Shown here piece by piece: positions 54,551 through 63,195 of a stretch of DNA of 64,000 nucleotides (position 1 is the stretch's first letter; each line of letters starts with the position of its first letter). Under the pieces are notes generated by a model. It saw only the letters and a program-made list of their open reading frames with translations. It was not told the DNA's origin and made no database searches. This DNA is from UBA6016 sp964630205. Its GTDB lineage: Bacteria > Campylobacterota > Campylobacteria > Campylobacterales > UBA6016. The translations under genes were made by a program, and so were the position numbers. The stretch covers positions 1-64,000 of the forward strand of contig CAZVTM010000005.1 in NCBI GenBank assembly GCA_964630205.1. Reading direction: 5' to 3'.

Positions 54551-55700
54551 ACAAAAACTCTTTTATAATTCTATGCGCCGCGATACTGCCCTCGGCACAA
54601 AGCGGGGCAAACGGATAATATGACACTTTGCCGCCTATTGATACGATATATCTACTATCCGGCCTAGTGCTATCGCCAAATGTCACTTTTAATGCGAAGT
54701 TACCGCTTTTTGAAAAAAGTAAATCGTCAAAGCTTACCAAAATGCCGTTACTAATCATAGCTTCTTTGGGTAGATTTTTTAAAATATCAGTATCAACAAT
54801 CCCCTCAAAAGAGAAATCCGCCTCTTTTTTTTGCGATGCATCACTTTTTTCTGGATAAAACCTCATCTCAAAAATGTCTTTCCCTTTCCGTAGCCACCTA
54901 TCTTCATACTTACTGACTATCTCGGCGGGCTCGTTTTTTTTGACCTCAAGCCTTGATTTTGGGAGGCTCATCGCTTCGCAAAACGAATACTCGAAGTAAT
55001 CCCTATCATCGCTACGCAGTTCTACAAAACCGCCATCTTTTAGCGCAGCCGAGCAGCTCCTCAAAAACTTCTCGGATATCACACGTCTAGTCGGACTATC
55101 AGGCCAAGGGACAGGAAAGTGGACATAGACCTCGCTGAGGGAACCCTCCTTCATCGTCTCAATCAACAGCCTTGCGTCAAAATCTACCAAATATACATTA
55201 TCTATCCCCTCTAGCTCGCACCGCCTACGAACCTGTTCAATAGAGGGCTTATATATCTCTATACCTATAAATTTTTTATTTGGCTCCTCTTTCGCACGGT
55301 ACAACAAATGCCTGCCGCTACCAAAGCCGACTTCCACCGCAACATCCGAGTCAAAAAACTCCGGATGCGAGCAAAAATAGAGAGGATCAAGAAGTTTGTC
55401 TGATTTTGGTTTTATCTTTTTTTGTTCAAGATTTGACGATACGATATTACCGCAAAAGGCGTCGCAAAAGGCGGCTATAGCCCCTTTTGTGGTATTGAGA
55501 TCTGATGGTCTCGTATTTTTGTCGGGCTTGACAAGATATGCGTCACCTTTTTGACGGACGGAGAGCGCAAAGCTAAATCCGTCAAGCTCCACAAAAGCAA
55601 GTGAGTAACGTCTGCTCTCAAAAAAATCTACCAGCTTCATATCGCCCACTTGTGCGGCGGCAATCTCACCCTTGATACTATCTACAAAAGCGTGAGGCAA
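54534..55700 (-). CDS. trmB: tRNA (guanine-N7-)-methyltransferase, extended form
   Basis: 388 residues, much longer than E. coli TrmB. The methyltransferase core (about 125-275) has VEVGFGSGRHLLYRA and YVHFPVPWPDSPTRRV. It is flanked by about 120 N-terminal and 110 C-terminal residues of unknown role, as in Campylobacterota. It methylates G46 of tRNAs. TTG start right after the preceding stop. Confidence 0.9.
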   Translation of the reverse strand: MPHAFVDSIKGEIAAAQVGDMKLVDFFESRRYSLAFVELDGFSFALSVRQKGDAYLVKPDKNTRPSDLNTTKGAIAAFCDAFCGNIVSSNLEQKKIKPKSDKLLDPLYFCSHPEFFDSDVAVEVGFGSGRHLLYRAKEEPNKKFIGIEIYKPSIEQVRRRCELEGIDNVYLVDFDARLLIETMKEGSLSEVYVHFPVPWPDSPTRRVISEKFLRSCSAALKDGGFVELRSDDRDYFEYSFCEAMSLPKSRLEVKKNEPAEIVSKYEDRWLRKGKDIFEMRFYPEKSDASQKKEADFSFEGIVDTDILKNLPKEAMISNGILVSFDDLLFSKSGNFALKVTFGDSTRPDSRYIVSIGGKVSYYPFAPLCAEGSIAAHRIIKEFLYGKNS

Positions 55701-56939
55701 TCAAAGCCCCTTTGGAACAAACAGCTCCACTTCATCGCTCGGCTTGCTTACTATACCGTCTCTATCTACGGCCTCTATATAATATTGGTATTTTTGTCCG
55801 AGATCTACGTCTTTATCTTCAAAATTGAAGCCTTTAATGTCTGTAAAAGTAATGCTTTGCTTATTTAAAAAGCTTCCCCATTTTTTGGTTATTTTAAACG
55901 TCACAGGCTCTTTTTCATTTGTAGTCCAGGCTAGGTGAACCCTGTTTTCCTTGATTGTGGCAAGCGTAAACGTAGGGGTAAGCGGCTTAGGTCTAGTCAC
56001 GCCGGTGGCTGAAAGCTCAAACGGGCTCTCAAGACCGTCTTTATCAACTACCGAAACCTTGTAATATCTCACTTCGCCGTCACCGTCTATCTTATCCAAA
56101 AACTTTTTCTCAACCCCGGTATAAACGACTCCATATTTTGAATCAGGCTTATCTGCTCTATATAGATTGAATTTATCAAAATCTTTTTGCTCGGGGGCAT
56201 CCCAGCTTACCGCTATTTGTTTTGGCAGGTCTTTTGTCGCAAATATCGAAGTAGCCGCAAGAGGGAGTTTTTTGGTCGTTACGGTCACTGTCTCGCTAGG
56301 TTTTGAGTATGAGCCGTCAAACGTCTTTGCTATTACCCTATAATGATACGTTTTGCCGCTTTGTACCTTGGTATCTATGTATTCGGCCATCAATCTAGGG
56401 GATACATTTGCTATATCGTCCCAATTTTTATCATTTTCTCCGCTTTTTTGGATGACATATTCAACAACATCGGGACTTACGTGAGGTCTCCAGATGATTT
56501 TAGCCCGCTCAGGTAGATTGCTTATCGCCGCTATAAAGCTAATAGGCTCCATTACAGGGGCTGTTTTTACGCTAACTACGGTAGTTGCATCAGACTCTAC
56601 TCCATCTTTTGTGAAAGAGGAAAATCTATATGAATAGCTTGTATCGACCTTGAGCCCCGTATCGGCATAATGAGAGGTAAATCTATCTTTCACTGTAGCT
56701 ATAAGCTCCGAACCGCCGCCTTCCGTGCCTCTATAAATCTTGTATCCTTCTATCGACGGATTTGCAGTGTATTCCCATTCAAAGCCTATAGATGTCCTAT
56801 CGCTAATTGTTCTGACGTTTGTCGGCTTCGGTAGATTAGGGTCTATTTTTGGTCTATCTAGCAAAGAATCTTTGTTTGCGCAACCGCTAACAAGAAGTGT
56901 CAAAAAGAGAGCAGATAAAGCCTTGCTCCAATATCTCAT
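55701..56939 (-). CDS. Fibronectin type III-repeat lipoprotein
   Basis: 412 residues from ATG 56939. Lipoprotein signal ending LLVSGC near residue 20, then four fibronectin III-like domains of about 90 residues (SIGFEWEYTANPSIEGYKIYR; AKIIWRPHVSPDVVEYVIQK; AVSWDAPEQKDFDKFNLYR; VHLAWTTNEKEPVTFKITK). Likely a surface or periplasmic scaffold. The start lies inside rluD (53-nt overlap). Confidence 0.85.
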   Translation of the reverse strand: MRYWSKALSALFLTLLVSGCANKDSLLDRPKIDPNLPKPTNVRTISDRTSIGFEWEYTANPSIEGYKIYRGTEGGGSELIATVKDRFTSHYADTGLKVDTSYSYRFSSFTKDGVESDATTVVSVKTAPVMEPISFIAAISNLPERAKIIWRPHVSPDVVEYVIQKSGENDKNWDDIANVSPRLMAEYIDTKVQSGKTYHYRVIAKTFDGSYSKPSETVTVTTKKLPLAATSIFATKDLPKQIAVSWDAPEQKDFDKFNLYRADKPDSKYGVVYTGVEKKFLDKIDGDGEVRYYKVSVVDKDGLESPFELSATGVTRPKPLTPTFTLATIKENRVHLAWTTNEKEPVTFKITKKWGSFLNKQSITFTDIKGFNFEDKDVDLGQKYQYYIEAVDRDGIVSKPSDEVELFVPKGL

Positions 56940-57870
56940 CGCTATTCTCCTTGGTAAAAAGTCTGTTGAAAAGGGTAGTAAAGTCGCTAGGCGCGGTATC
57001 AAAAAAACTCACTTTTTCTTTTGTAATCGGATGAAAAAAGTACAAAACTGCCGCATGAAGCATTACCCTGCTTGCCTCTATCTTAGCATTTTGGCTTTTA
57101 AAACCGTATAAAGCGTCCCCCATTATATGCCGTCCGATATGGGCCAAATGCGCTCTTATCTGGTGAGTTCTCCCTGTAAAAAGCTTGGCCGCAATAAGTT
57201 CAAATTTACCGTTATCCGAAAGCGTTATTTTTTTGAATGCGCTTTTGGCCTCCCTCCCCTCTTTTTGTACCGACATTTTGATGCGATTTTTTGGGTTTCT
57301 GGCTATTTTGGCGTCCACGATTACATCTTCTTTAAGCGGCGGTTCTATGACGGCAACATAGTATCTTCCCGCACTCTTATCTTTAAACTGAGCCTTTAGT
57401 CCATCGGCCGCAACCTCTGTTTTGGCAACAACCATAAGTCCAGAAGTCTCACGGTCAAGCCTATGCACTATCCCCTCTCTATCCTTGTCGTCAGATGGGG
57501 CTAGCTGATATCCGTTTTGCTTTAGCCAATCGACAAGCGTAGATTCCCTCGTGCCGCTCCCCTCATGAACCGTAAGACCGGAAGGCTTCGAAACGACAAG
57601 TATCGAATCGTCTTCAAAAATTATCTTTGGAACAAGCGTTGACTCTATAACCGTCTTTTTGAAAAAATCTTCATACTCTCGTATTTCGACGGTATCGCCT
57701 ACGGACGGCTCATAAGATGCTTTTTGCACCACTCTTCCGCGGACACTACAAAATCCCTCTTCTACGATTTGTTTTGCTTCTTTTCTGGATATATTCAAGG
57801 TTGCCGCCAAAAGCGTATCCAAACGATCTTTGGACTCTATTTGCAGGGTTTTTAAAATTGGGGTTTTCAT
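56887..57870 (-). CDS. RluD/RluC-type 23S rRNA pseudouridine synthase
   Basis: 327 residues: S4 domain (about 12-65), catalytic Asp in HRLDRETSGLMVV near 136, and LFTGRTHQIRAHLAHIG. It isomerises uridines in 23S rRNA. RluC and RluD are hard to tell apart here. It overlaps the fibronectin lipoprotein gene and is divergent from rodA. Confidence 0.88.
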   Translation of the reverse strand: MKTPILKTLQIESKDRLDTLLAATLNISRKEAKQIVEEGFCSVRGRVVQKASYEPSVGDTVEIREYEDFFKKTVIESTLVPKIIFEDDSILVVSKPSGLTVHEGSGTRESTLVDWLKQNGYQLAPSDDKDREGIVHRLDRETSGLMVVAKTEVAADGLKAQFKDKSAGRYYVAVIEPPLKEDVIVDAKIARNPKNRIKMSVQKEGREAKSAFKKITLSDNGKFELIAAKLFTGRTHQIRAHLAHIGRHIMGDALYGFKSQNAKIEASRVMLHAAVLYFFHPITKEKVSFFDTAPSDFTTLFNRLFTKENSDEILEQGFICSLFDTSC

Positions 57871-57894
57871 TTGTGTATATTAGGCAAAATTGGC

Positions 57895-57900
57895 TAAAAT
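57895..57900 (+). promoter_or_regulatory. -10 element placed for a leaderless rodA message
   Basis: TAAAAT ends 7 nt before the ATG at 57908, with no ribosome-binding site between. Confidence 0.45.
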
Positions 57901-57907
57901 CGGCGCA

Positions 57908-59026
57908 ATGATACAGATAGACAGACGGATAATCACCCATTTTGACTTTTTTATACCGCTCATAATATTTCCGATAGCGTTATTTTCACTATATCTAATC
58001 AGTGAAATCAACAGCTCGCTTGCGGCAAAAGAGATAGCCTATATAATCATAGGCGCCGGAGTATTTCTCGCTTTTTCCGTGATACCTATACGTAAACTTA
58101 CATGGTTGATTCCGATAATCTACTGGATAGATATCATGCTACTGATATCGGTCAAGTTTTTCGGCGTATCTATTTTGGGCGCCAAGAGATGGCTTGAAAT
58201 ACCTTTTACCACAATAACCATACAACCGTCGGAAATCATAAAACCGGCACTTTTGTTAATGCTTGCCTATATCATCCAAAAAAACCCGCCTCCAGAAGAG
58301 GGATATGATCTCAAAACGTTTGCAAAAATATCAATGTACATCTTTTTGCCGTTTTTCCTTATCGCTATAGAGCCCGATCTCGGTAGTGCCAGCGTCGTTT
58401 TAATGCTCGGATTCGGGGTTCTTTTTTTGGTCGGGGTACAGTGGAGAATATGGGCCATTCTTATCGCCGGATTTTTGGCGGCATCTACGCTTTTGTATGA
58501 AGTTGGACTAAAGGATTATCAAAAACAAAGGGTTGAGGACTTTTTGGCCGAAAAGCCGAGTTATCATGTCCAACAATCAATAATAGCGATAGGTAGCGGA
58601 GGCTTTCTCGGGAAAGATAAAGAGGATGCAACGCAGGTTCAGCTCAAGTTCTTGCCTATTGCCACTACGGATTTTATTTTTGCATACCACGTAGAGCGAT
58701 TTGGATTTTTTGGGGCCTTGGTGCTCATCTTTACCTATGCGCTTTTAACGCTTCATGTTTTAGGACTGCGGCAAAAATTTCGCAATGACCCTTTCGGTAT
58801 GGTGTTTGCCAGCGGAATAGGCGTACTCATATTTGTCTATTCATCCATCAATATTGCCATGACTATAGGGCTAGCTCCGGTCGTAGGAATACCGCTTCCG
58901 ATGTATAGCTACGGTGGTACGAGTTTTGTTACTTTTATGATTCTTTTTGGAATTTTAGAAAATCTACTTGCTTTTAGATTTAATTTTTTGTATAATTCCG
59001 TCTCTTTTTCAAAGCGGAAACGCTAA
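57908..59026 (+). CDS. rodA: Rod-shape peptidoglycan polymerase RodA
   Basis: 372 residues, about ten membrane helices. SEDS motifs: LGAKRWLEIPFTTITIQPSE (about 88-107), AIGSGGFLGK, ATTDFIFAYHVERFGF and GIPLPMYSYGGTS. The last and the N terminus (IDRRIITHFDF) favour RodA over FtsW. It polymerises glycan strands during elongation. ATG 57908 matches family starts; an upstream TTG is less likely. Confidence 0.92.
   Translation: MIQIDRRIITHFDFFIPLIIFPIALFSLYLISEINSSLAAKEIAYIIIGAGVFLAFSVIPIRKLTWLIPIIYWIDIMLLISVKFFGVSILGAKRWLEIPFTTITIQPSEIIKPALLLMLAYIIQKNPPPEEGYDLKTFAKISMYIFLPFFLIAIEPDLGSASVVLMLGFGVLFLVGVQWRIWAILIAGFLAASTLLYEVGLKDYQKQRVEDFLAEKPSYHVQQSIIAIGSGGFLGKDKEDATQVQLKFLPIATTDFIFAYHVERFGFFGALVLIFTYALLTLHVLGLRQKFRNDPFGMVFASGIGVLIFVYSSINIAMTIGLAPVVGIPLPMYSYGGTSFVTFMILFGILENLLAFRFNFLYNSVSFSKRKR
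58991..58996 (+). promoter_or_regulatory. -10 element for the CAT tRNA inside the rodA 3' end
   Basis: TATAAT within the last codons of rodA, 47 nt ahead of the tRNA. Confidence 0.5.
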
Positions 59027-59043
59027 AAAAGCTCTTCACAAAC

Positions 59044-59120
59044 GGGTTCTTAGCTCAGTTGGTTAGAGCAACCGGCTCATAACCGGTTGGTCAGAGGTTC
59101 GAGTCCTCTAGAACCCACCA
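59044..59120 (+). tRNA. tRNA with CAT anticodon (elongator Met, or Ile2)
   Basis: A 77-nt cloverleaf. Acceptor GGGTTCT/AGAACCC with A and encoded CCA; anticodon stem ACCGG/CCGGT with loop CTCATAA. The perfect 5' pairing excludes initiator tRNA. Elongator Met and lysidine-modified Ile2 cannot be separated by eye. Confidence 0.93.
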
Positions 59121-59130
59121 CTTTTATAAA

Positions 59131-59829
59131 CTACATCAACAAAGTTTCACACTCTATAGCTATCGAGTTGTAGGCATCCAAAGCAATATCCATGTATGCA
59201 CCGAAAGGTTCTATTTCCTCTAGCTCGCTTTCATACTCCGCCACATCCAAAGCTAAAATAGCCTCTTTCAGCTCAAGAATATCGCTTGTCTCTATCGCCC
59301 CCTTTGCATAAAGAGTTTTTAATATCTCAGGATTTTTGGACAAAGCTACGCCAATATCCACAATATCTCTTGTTTTGTTGTCTCTGCGCCTATAGATTAT
59401 TTTCTTTGCAATAATATCTTCAACGCTTTCGACATAAATATCTCTACTAAAAAGTGATTTTGTCTTATCAACAAACGCCTCATTGACAAAATCCTGAGCG
59501 ACCAAAATATCGACTTTGATTTTTTCTCTCGACAAAATCCTGATATGACTTGCCTGGTCGATGTATTGGGTCGGATTGAAGTTTTTGGAATCTTCAATCC
59601 AGTGTTTTGGGCTTAGATAGCCTATTATCTGCGGGTCTGTCACAAACAAATCTATATCAAAACTTCGCCTATGCTGAAAATAATAAATAGCCAGAGCCGT
59701 ACCGCCGCCAAATCTAATCAGTGAATCGTCTTTGTTGGGCAGATTGTCAAAACAATCTTCGATAAAGCCGTTTAGAGCCTTTATCTGCTCCTTGTAGACC
59801 TCCTGTACATCAATGTCCACGCAAAACAC
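59131..59829 (-). CDS. AbiEii-type nucleotidyltransferase toxin
   Basis: 232 residues. Nucleotidyltransferase core: GGGTALAIYYFQHRRSFDIDLF (residues about 41-62, the GG and DxD motifs), third acid in IKVDILVAQ, then EDIIAKKIIYRRRDNKTRDIVDIG, the AbiEii/MenA-type K and D motifs. Family members add nucleotides to tRNA or other targets and arrest growth; substrate here unknown. It overlaps the upstream HTH gene by 20 nt. Start is GTG, with another GTG three codons later. Confidence 0.85.
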   Translation of the reverse strand: MFCVDIDVQEVYKEQIKALNGFIEDCFDNLPNKDDSLIRFGGGTALAIYYFQHRRSFDIDLFVTDPQIIGYLSPKHWIEDSKNFNPTQYIDQASHIRILSREKIKVDILVAQDFVNEAFVDKTKSLFSRDIYVESVEDIIAKKIIYRRRDNKTRDIVDIGVALSKNPEILKTLYAKGAIETSDILELKEAILALDVAEYESELEEIEPFGAYMDIALDAYNSIAIECETLLM

Positions 59830-60208
59830 TTTCTACTTTTGCTTTGGGGAGTTTGTAATAATCGGCAAAATACATTATTTCCTCTGTCGTTGCTTCCGTT
59901 TTGATTATTTTGAGTGCATACTTTTCAGTGGGCGTCTGCGGCGATTTGCCGGTTAGCAGCGCCTTTATCTGCCCTAACCTTAGGTGCTTTGACTTGTTAC
60001 CGATAGAGCAGTTCACGGTAGATACCAGCATAACAGGCTTTGAAAGAGCCTTTTTGTCTGCAATAGCAACTAGCTTCGCCGCTTCTTCTAGTGGTATCGC
60101 CGATAACAAAAGCGCCAAATTATGCTTTCCGTGCCCTTGCTTTTTCCAATCATTGAATGTCGATGCCGGAATACCTAGCAACTGCTGAATGTCTTTTGTT
60201 TTCATCAC
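59810..60208 (-). CDS. HTH protein, probable cognate antitoxin
   Basis: 132 residues with an N-terminal helix-turn-helix (IQQLLGIPASTFNDWKKQ, about 6-23). The middle is helical, followed by RLGQIKALLTGK and a terminal helix pair (EEIMYFADYYKLPKAKVESV). It is not the usual winged-helix AbiEi, so the pair may be an unusual AbiEii operon. It is first in the operon under a consensus promoter with palindromes, consistent with autoregulation. Confidence 0.75.
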   Translation of the reverse strand: MMKTKDIQQLLGIPASTFNDWKKQGHGKHNLALLLSAIPLEEAAKLVAIADKKALSKPVMLVSTVNCSIGNKSKHLRLGQIKALLTGKSPQTPTEKYALKIIKTEATTEEIMYFADYYKLPKAKVESVLRGH

Positions 60209-60233
60209 AACATCCTTGAATCAAATTTATAAA

Positions 60234-60268
60234 ATTATACGATTATCGGATTATTTTGTCAATTATCC
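60234..60268 (-). promoter_or_regulatory. Consensus promoter and operator of the toxin-antitoxin pair
   Basis: On the minus strand: TTGACA (60257-60262), 17-nt spacer, TATAAT (60234-60239), an exact sigma-70 match. The spacer holds the palindrome CGATTATCG (60240-60248), and GGATTATT (60248-60255) with AATTATCC (60261-60268) is a 7-of-8 inverted repeat over the -35. Confidence 0.75.
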
Positions 60269-60321
60269 TTTATTGAAATAGTCTTACTTATTTAAAGACA
60301 TATAGAATAATAAAGAAGAAG

Positions 60322-60327
60322 TATAAT
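60322..60327 (+). promoter_or_regulatory. -10 element for the ankyrin gene
   Basis: TATAAT 30 nt before GTG 60357, with AAGGGA as ribosome-binding site. Confidence 0.5.
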
Positions 60328-60356
60328 TAAGTATTTTATGCAAAAAGGGAATTTAA

Positions 60357-61042
60357 GTGAAACTTTTTTTCAGAATTGTTGCTGTTTTGTTCATTTGTAG
60401 TGCCACAGTTTGGAGTGGAGATCCAACCGACGATTTACGTCAAGCCATGCGGCAGTATGATTTTGAAGCCGTCAAGCAGTCGATTGAAAAGGTGCAGATG
60501 TTAATGCTAAAGCCAAGAATGAATACTTCGGCGATACCCCATTGGGAAAGGCTAACTACAATAATAACGCCGAAATAGCAAAGCTACTTGTAGAAAAAGG
60601 TGTGATTGTTGATATTCCTTTAGGCAGACTTAACTCCAATATAGTTTTTATTAAGTTTCTTGCATCAAAACATGTAAGTCTTAATTCTGAACAAATAAGC
60701 AAACTACGCGAGGAATCTTCCATTCCAGCAACTGTATTTGCGGATAAAAATATTGAGTTGAACGCCGCAGAAAGCACAATTTCCAGCAAACAAATATCGT
60801 TCACTTTTACAAATAAGCTTCAAAAATTTGCCAGAGTTAGTGCGGTATCAATGTATCTTAATGGAAAAATTGTTGGTACGGCAGACATGGGTATTGAGCT
60901 ACCCCCAAGTAGCACAACTATACAAACCTATAAACTGCCAATAACTACTGAAATGTTTAATACTTTAATTGCTGGCAAAAATCAAGTAGTGCCTATAAAA
61001 TACGGTTTTGCTGTGAAATATACAGTTGATAATAAAAGTTAG
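60357..61042 (+). pseudogene. Secreted ankyrin-repeat protein, frameshifted
   Basis: The first frame (GTG 60357) gives a signal peptide (about 1-20, ending VWSGD) and the start of an ankyrin repeat (DFEAVKQSIEK). One A missing in the run at 60487-60490 shifts the frame. Adding it gives GADVNAKAKNEYFGDTPLGK and then NNNAEIAKLLVEKG, a textbook ankyrin repeat, followed by a beta-rich C-terminal domain (ISFTFTNKLQKF). The repaired protein would have about 228 residues and act outside the cytoplasm. Decay, slippage or base error are all possible. Confidence 0.8.
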
Positions 61043-61196
61043 ACTCTCTATGTCAATAAAAACTCACAAATTACATTATGGTAACTATCAATATATACCT
61101 TATTACCACCAAGAAAGGCAATATTAAAAAGTGAACAAACCAATCATAGCCAAAGCCAGCCAATAAGGACAAGCCATCTCTTTTTGGCAAATTTTA

Positions 61197-61724
61197 TCAC
61201 TGCCACCTCTCCTGCTTTACATACACATCCTTACTGTCATTATGCATACTTAGTTCGCCGTCGCTTATATTGCACTGGAGTCTCATGGAGCGTTCACATA
61301 TACTGTCTATGTCTTCGGCGTGAAGGTGTATGACGCTTAGGTTTTTGAATCTGCCGTATGCGCCGCTGTTTTGTTCCCACCATGCGGTCGCACTACCTAA
61401 GTTGTGGGTGTAGATGATGACCTTTTCGCTTCTGCCGCACGCTTTGCGAACTCTTTTTTCATCGGGTTGCCCTATGTCTATCCATAGTTTGATGTCGCCG
61501 CTGTAGTCCTTTTCCCATAGTGCAGGGTCGTCTTCGCCGTCTATTCCCGTTGTGATGATGAGTCTATCGCTTGCGTTTAGGGCAAATGCCGCTAGGCGGA
61601 GCATGAGGCGTTTGTCGGTCTCGGAGGGGTGTTTAGCAAGGGTCAGCTCGTGTGTTTCGTAGTAGTGTCTGTCCATATCGGAGATGTTTAGCTGTGCCTT
61701 GTGAATGATAGAGCCTGCCGCCAT
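61197..61724 (-). CDS. yaeQ: YaeQ family protein
   Basis: 175 residues closely resembling E. coli YaeQ along the whole length: SDMDRHYYETHELTLAKHPSE, LWIDIGQPDEKRVRKAC, AWWEQN, and the final MRLQCNISDGEL. The fold is PD-(D/E)XK nuclease-like; the role is uncertain. YaeQ is mainly a proteobacterial gene, so its place in an accessory stretch suggests transfer. It is followed by a 67-residue gene in the same direction on its 5' side, 2 nt away. Confidence 0.88.
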   Translation of the reverse strand: MAAGSIIHKAQLNISDMDRHYYETHELTLAKHPSETDKRLMLRLAAFALNASDRLIITTGIDGEDDPALWEKDYSGDIKLWIDIGQPDEKRVRKACGRSEKVIIYTHNLGSATAWWEQNSGAYGRFKNLSVIHLHAEDIDSICERSMRLQCNISDGELSMHNDSKDVYVKQERWQ

Positions 61725-61726
61725 AA

Positions 61727-61930
61727 CTACTCTTTTTCCCCGAGAAAGTTTAGGCTTATGAGAAAGATTTTTGTCCCATCCTCTAGTCCGAACATATTTC
61801 TAGCGATTACGCTCTTGGCTTTTCTATACTCGTCTGCGCCCAGTATCTGACTATTCCACTCCAAAATACCGTCCGCCCTTTTTGTGCTAAACTCCAGCTC
61901 TGCGGAGTATTGGTAGATAAATTTCGCCAT
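61727..61930 (-). CDS. Small hypothetical protein upstream of yaeQ
   Basis: 67 residues from ATG 61930 (AGGA 6 nt upstream); the longer frame to 61996 has no support. MAKFIYQYSAELEFSTKRAD then DEYRKAKSVIARNM and a hydrophobic FLISLNFL end. No domain recognised. Likely cotranscribed with yaeQ. Confidence 0.6.
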   Translation of the reverse strand: MAKFIYQYSAELEFSTKRADGILEWNSQILGADEYRKAKSVIARNMFGLEDGTKIFLISLNFLGEKE

Positions 61931-62046
61931 TGTGTTCCTATTTTCAGTTATCTGTGGCACGATTATATCACTTTGCGGGCGAGCCCACCACGGCATAATT
62001 AAACATTAAATATACTTTTCTTATACAAAAAACAAACGGTAATGAT

Positions 62047-63195
62047 GTGAACAAAAAATACTTTAAATTTTATATTCTCGTCTTCGCGGCTCTTTGCGGC
62101 GTATGGGCATTATATATATCGTTTCAAACGCCGCCGCCAAAAGATATTGTATTTGTCGGTAGCGCACCGCTATCTGGCCCCACTAAACATCTCGGAGTTG
62201 AATATTCAAACGGCATAGATACATATTTTAGATATGCGAACGAAAACGGGCTGCTGGGCAAGGACAGGGTATCACTTGACATCTATGACGACCAATATGA
62301 GCCGTTTTTAACAAAAGTGAACATAACAAAAGCAATTAAACAGCAAAACGTATACGGAGTACTTGGCGTCGTAGGCACGCCAACGGCCGAAGAGGCAATG
62401 AAAATAGCAATAAACGAAGGTATCCCTTTTTTGATGCCGCTTACCGGGGCGGAATTTTTATATGATGCCAATCATCTGACTTTCACTCTTAGACCGAGTT
62501 ACAAACAAGAGGCCGCTACAATGGTCAAATATATGCTTGCGCACGATATCAAAAAAGTAGCAATTGTGTACCAAAACGACAGCTTCGGTCTAACAGCCCT
62601 TAACGCTTTTTCAAAATCGATTGCGGGGAGCGGAATAAAACTAGTCACGGAAGGGGTGTATAACAGAAATACGCTATCTATCAACTATGCACTAGGCGAA
62701 ATCATCAAATACTCGCCGCAAGCCGTCATAATAGCCGGAACGCAAAAACCAACTGTTGAGCTAATAAAAAGAGCGGAAGACAATAAGCTTGAAACACTAT
62801 TTTTCAATTTTTCATTCGGCGGATATGAGCCAATCTATGAAGAGGCTCGCAAAAAAAGGGTAAATCTAAATAAAATATTTATCACTCAAGTCGTTCCGCC
62901 GCTCATGACAAATGAAAACGAAGACACGAGGGCATTTAAGACGCTATACGCAAAATATCACCCCTCAAGTAAACCAAACTCCATAGCATTTGAAGGATTT
63001 TTGGCCGCAAAAACAGTGGTATCGGCGCTTGCAAAAGCAAGAAATTCACGTTCCGATTTCATCAAATCGCTATCGTCGATGCAAATAGAACTTGCAGGCA
63101 AAAAACTACTTTATGCCGAAAACGATCACGGAGGATTAAAAGATACTTATCTATTGAAACTCGGCGAAAACGGGGGCATCTTGGTAAATGAATAG
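62047..63195 (+). CDS. Periplasmic branched-chain amino acid-type binding protein
   Basis: 382 residues: an N-terminal membrane or signal helix (about 6-26), then a type I periplasmic binding fold (VFVGSAPLSGPTKHLGVEYSNGID; GVLGVVGTPTAEEAMKIA; KKVAIVYQNDSFGLTAL; FEGFLAAKTVVSAL). No lipobox. It overlaps the sensor kinase gene by 8 nt and no transporter genes are seen, so it may deliver ligands to that kinase. GTG start. Confidence 0.85.
   Translation: MNKKYFKFYILVFAALCGVWALYISFQTPPPKDIVFVGSAPLSGPTKHLGVEYSNGIDTYFRYANENGLLGKDRVSLDIYDDQYEPFLTKVNITKAIKQQNVYGVLGVVGTPTAEEAMKIAINEGIPFLMPLTGAEFLYDANHLTFTLRPSYKQEAATMVKYMLAHDIKKVAIVYQNDSFGLTALNAFSKSIAGSGIKLVTEGVYNRNTLSINYALGEIIKYSPQAVIIAGTQKPTVELIKRAEDNKLETLFFNFSFGGYEPIYEEARKKRVNLNKIFITQVVPPLMTNENEDTRAFKTLYAKYHPSSKPNSIAFEGFLAAKTVVSALAKARNSRSDFIKSLSSMQIELAGKKLLYAENDHGGLKDTYLLKLGENGGILVNE

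Noticed and set aside
59121..62040. Integrative island with duplicated tRNA end
   Set aside because: I saw no second copy of the tRNA 3' end and no integrase gene, so no attachment sites are claimed.
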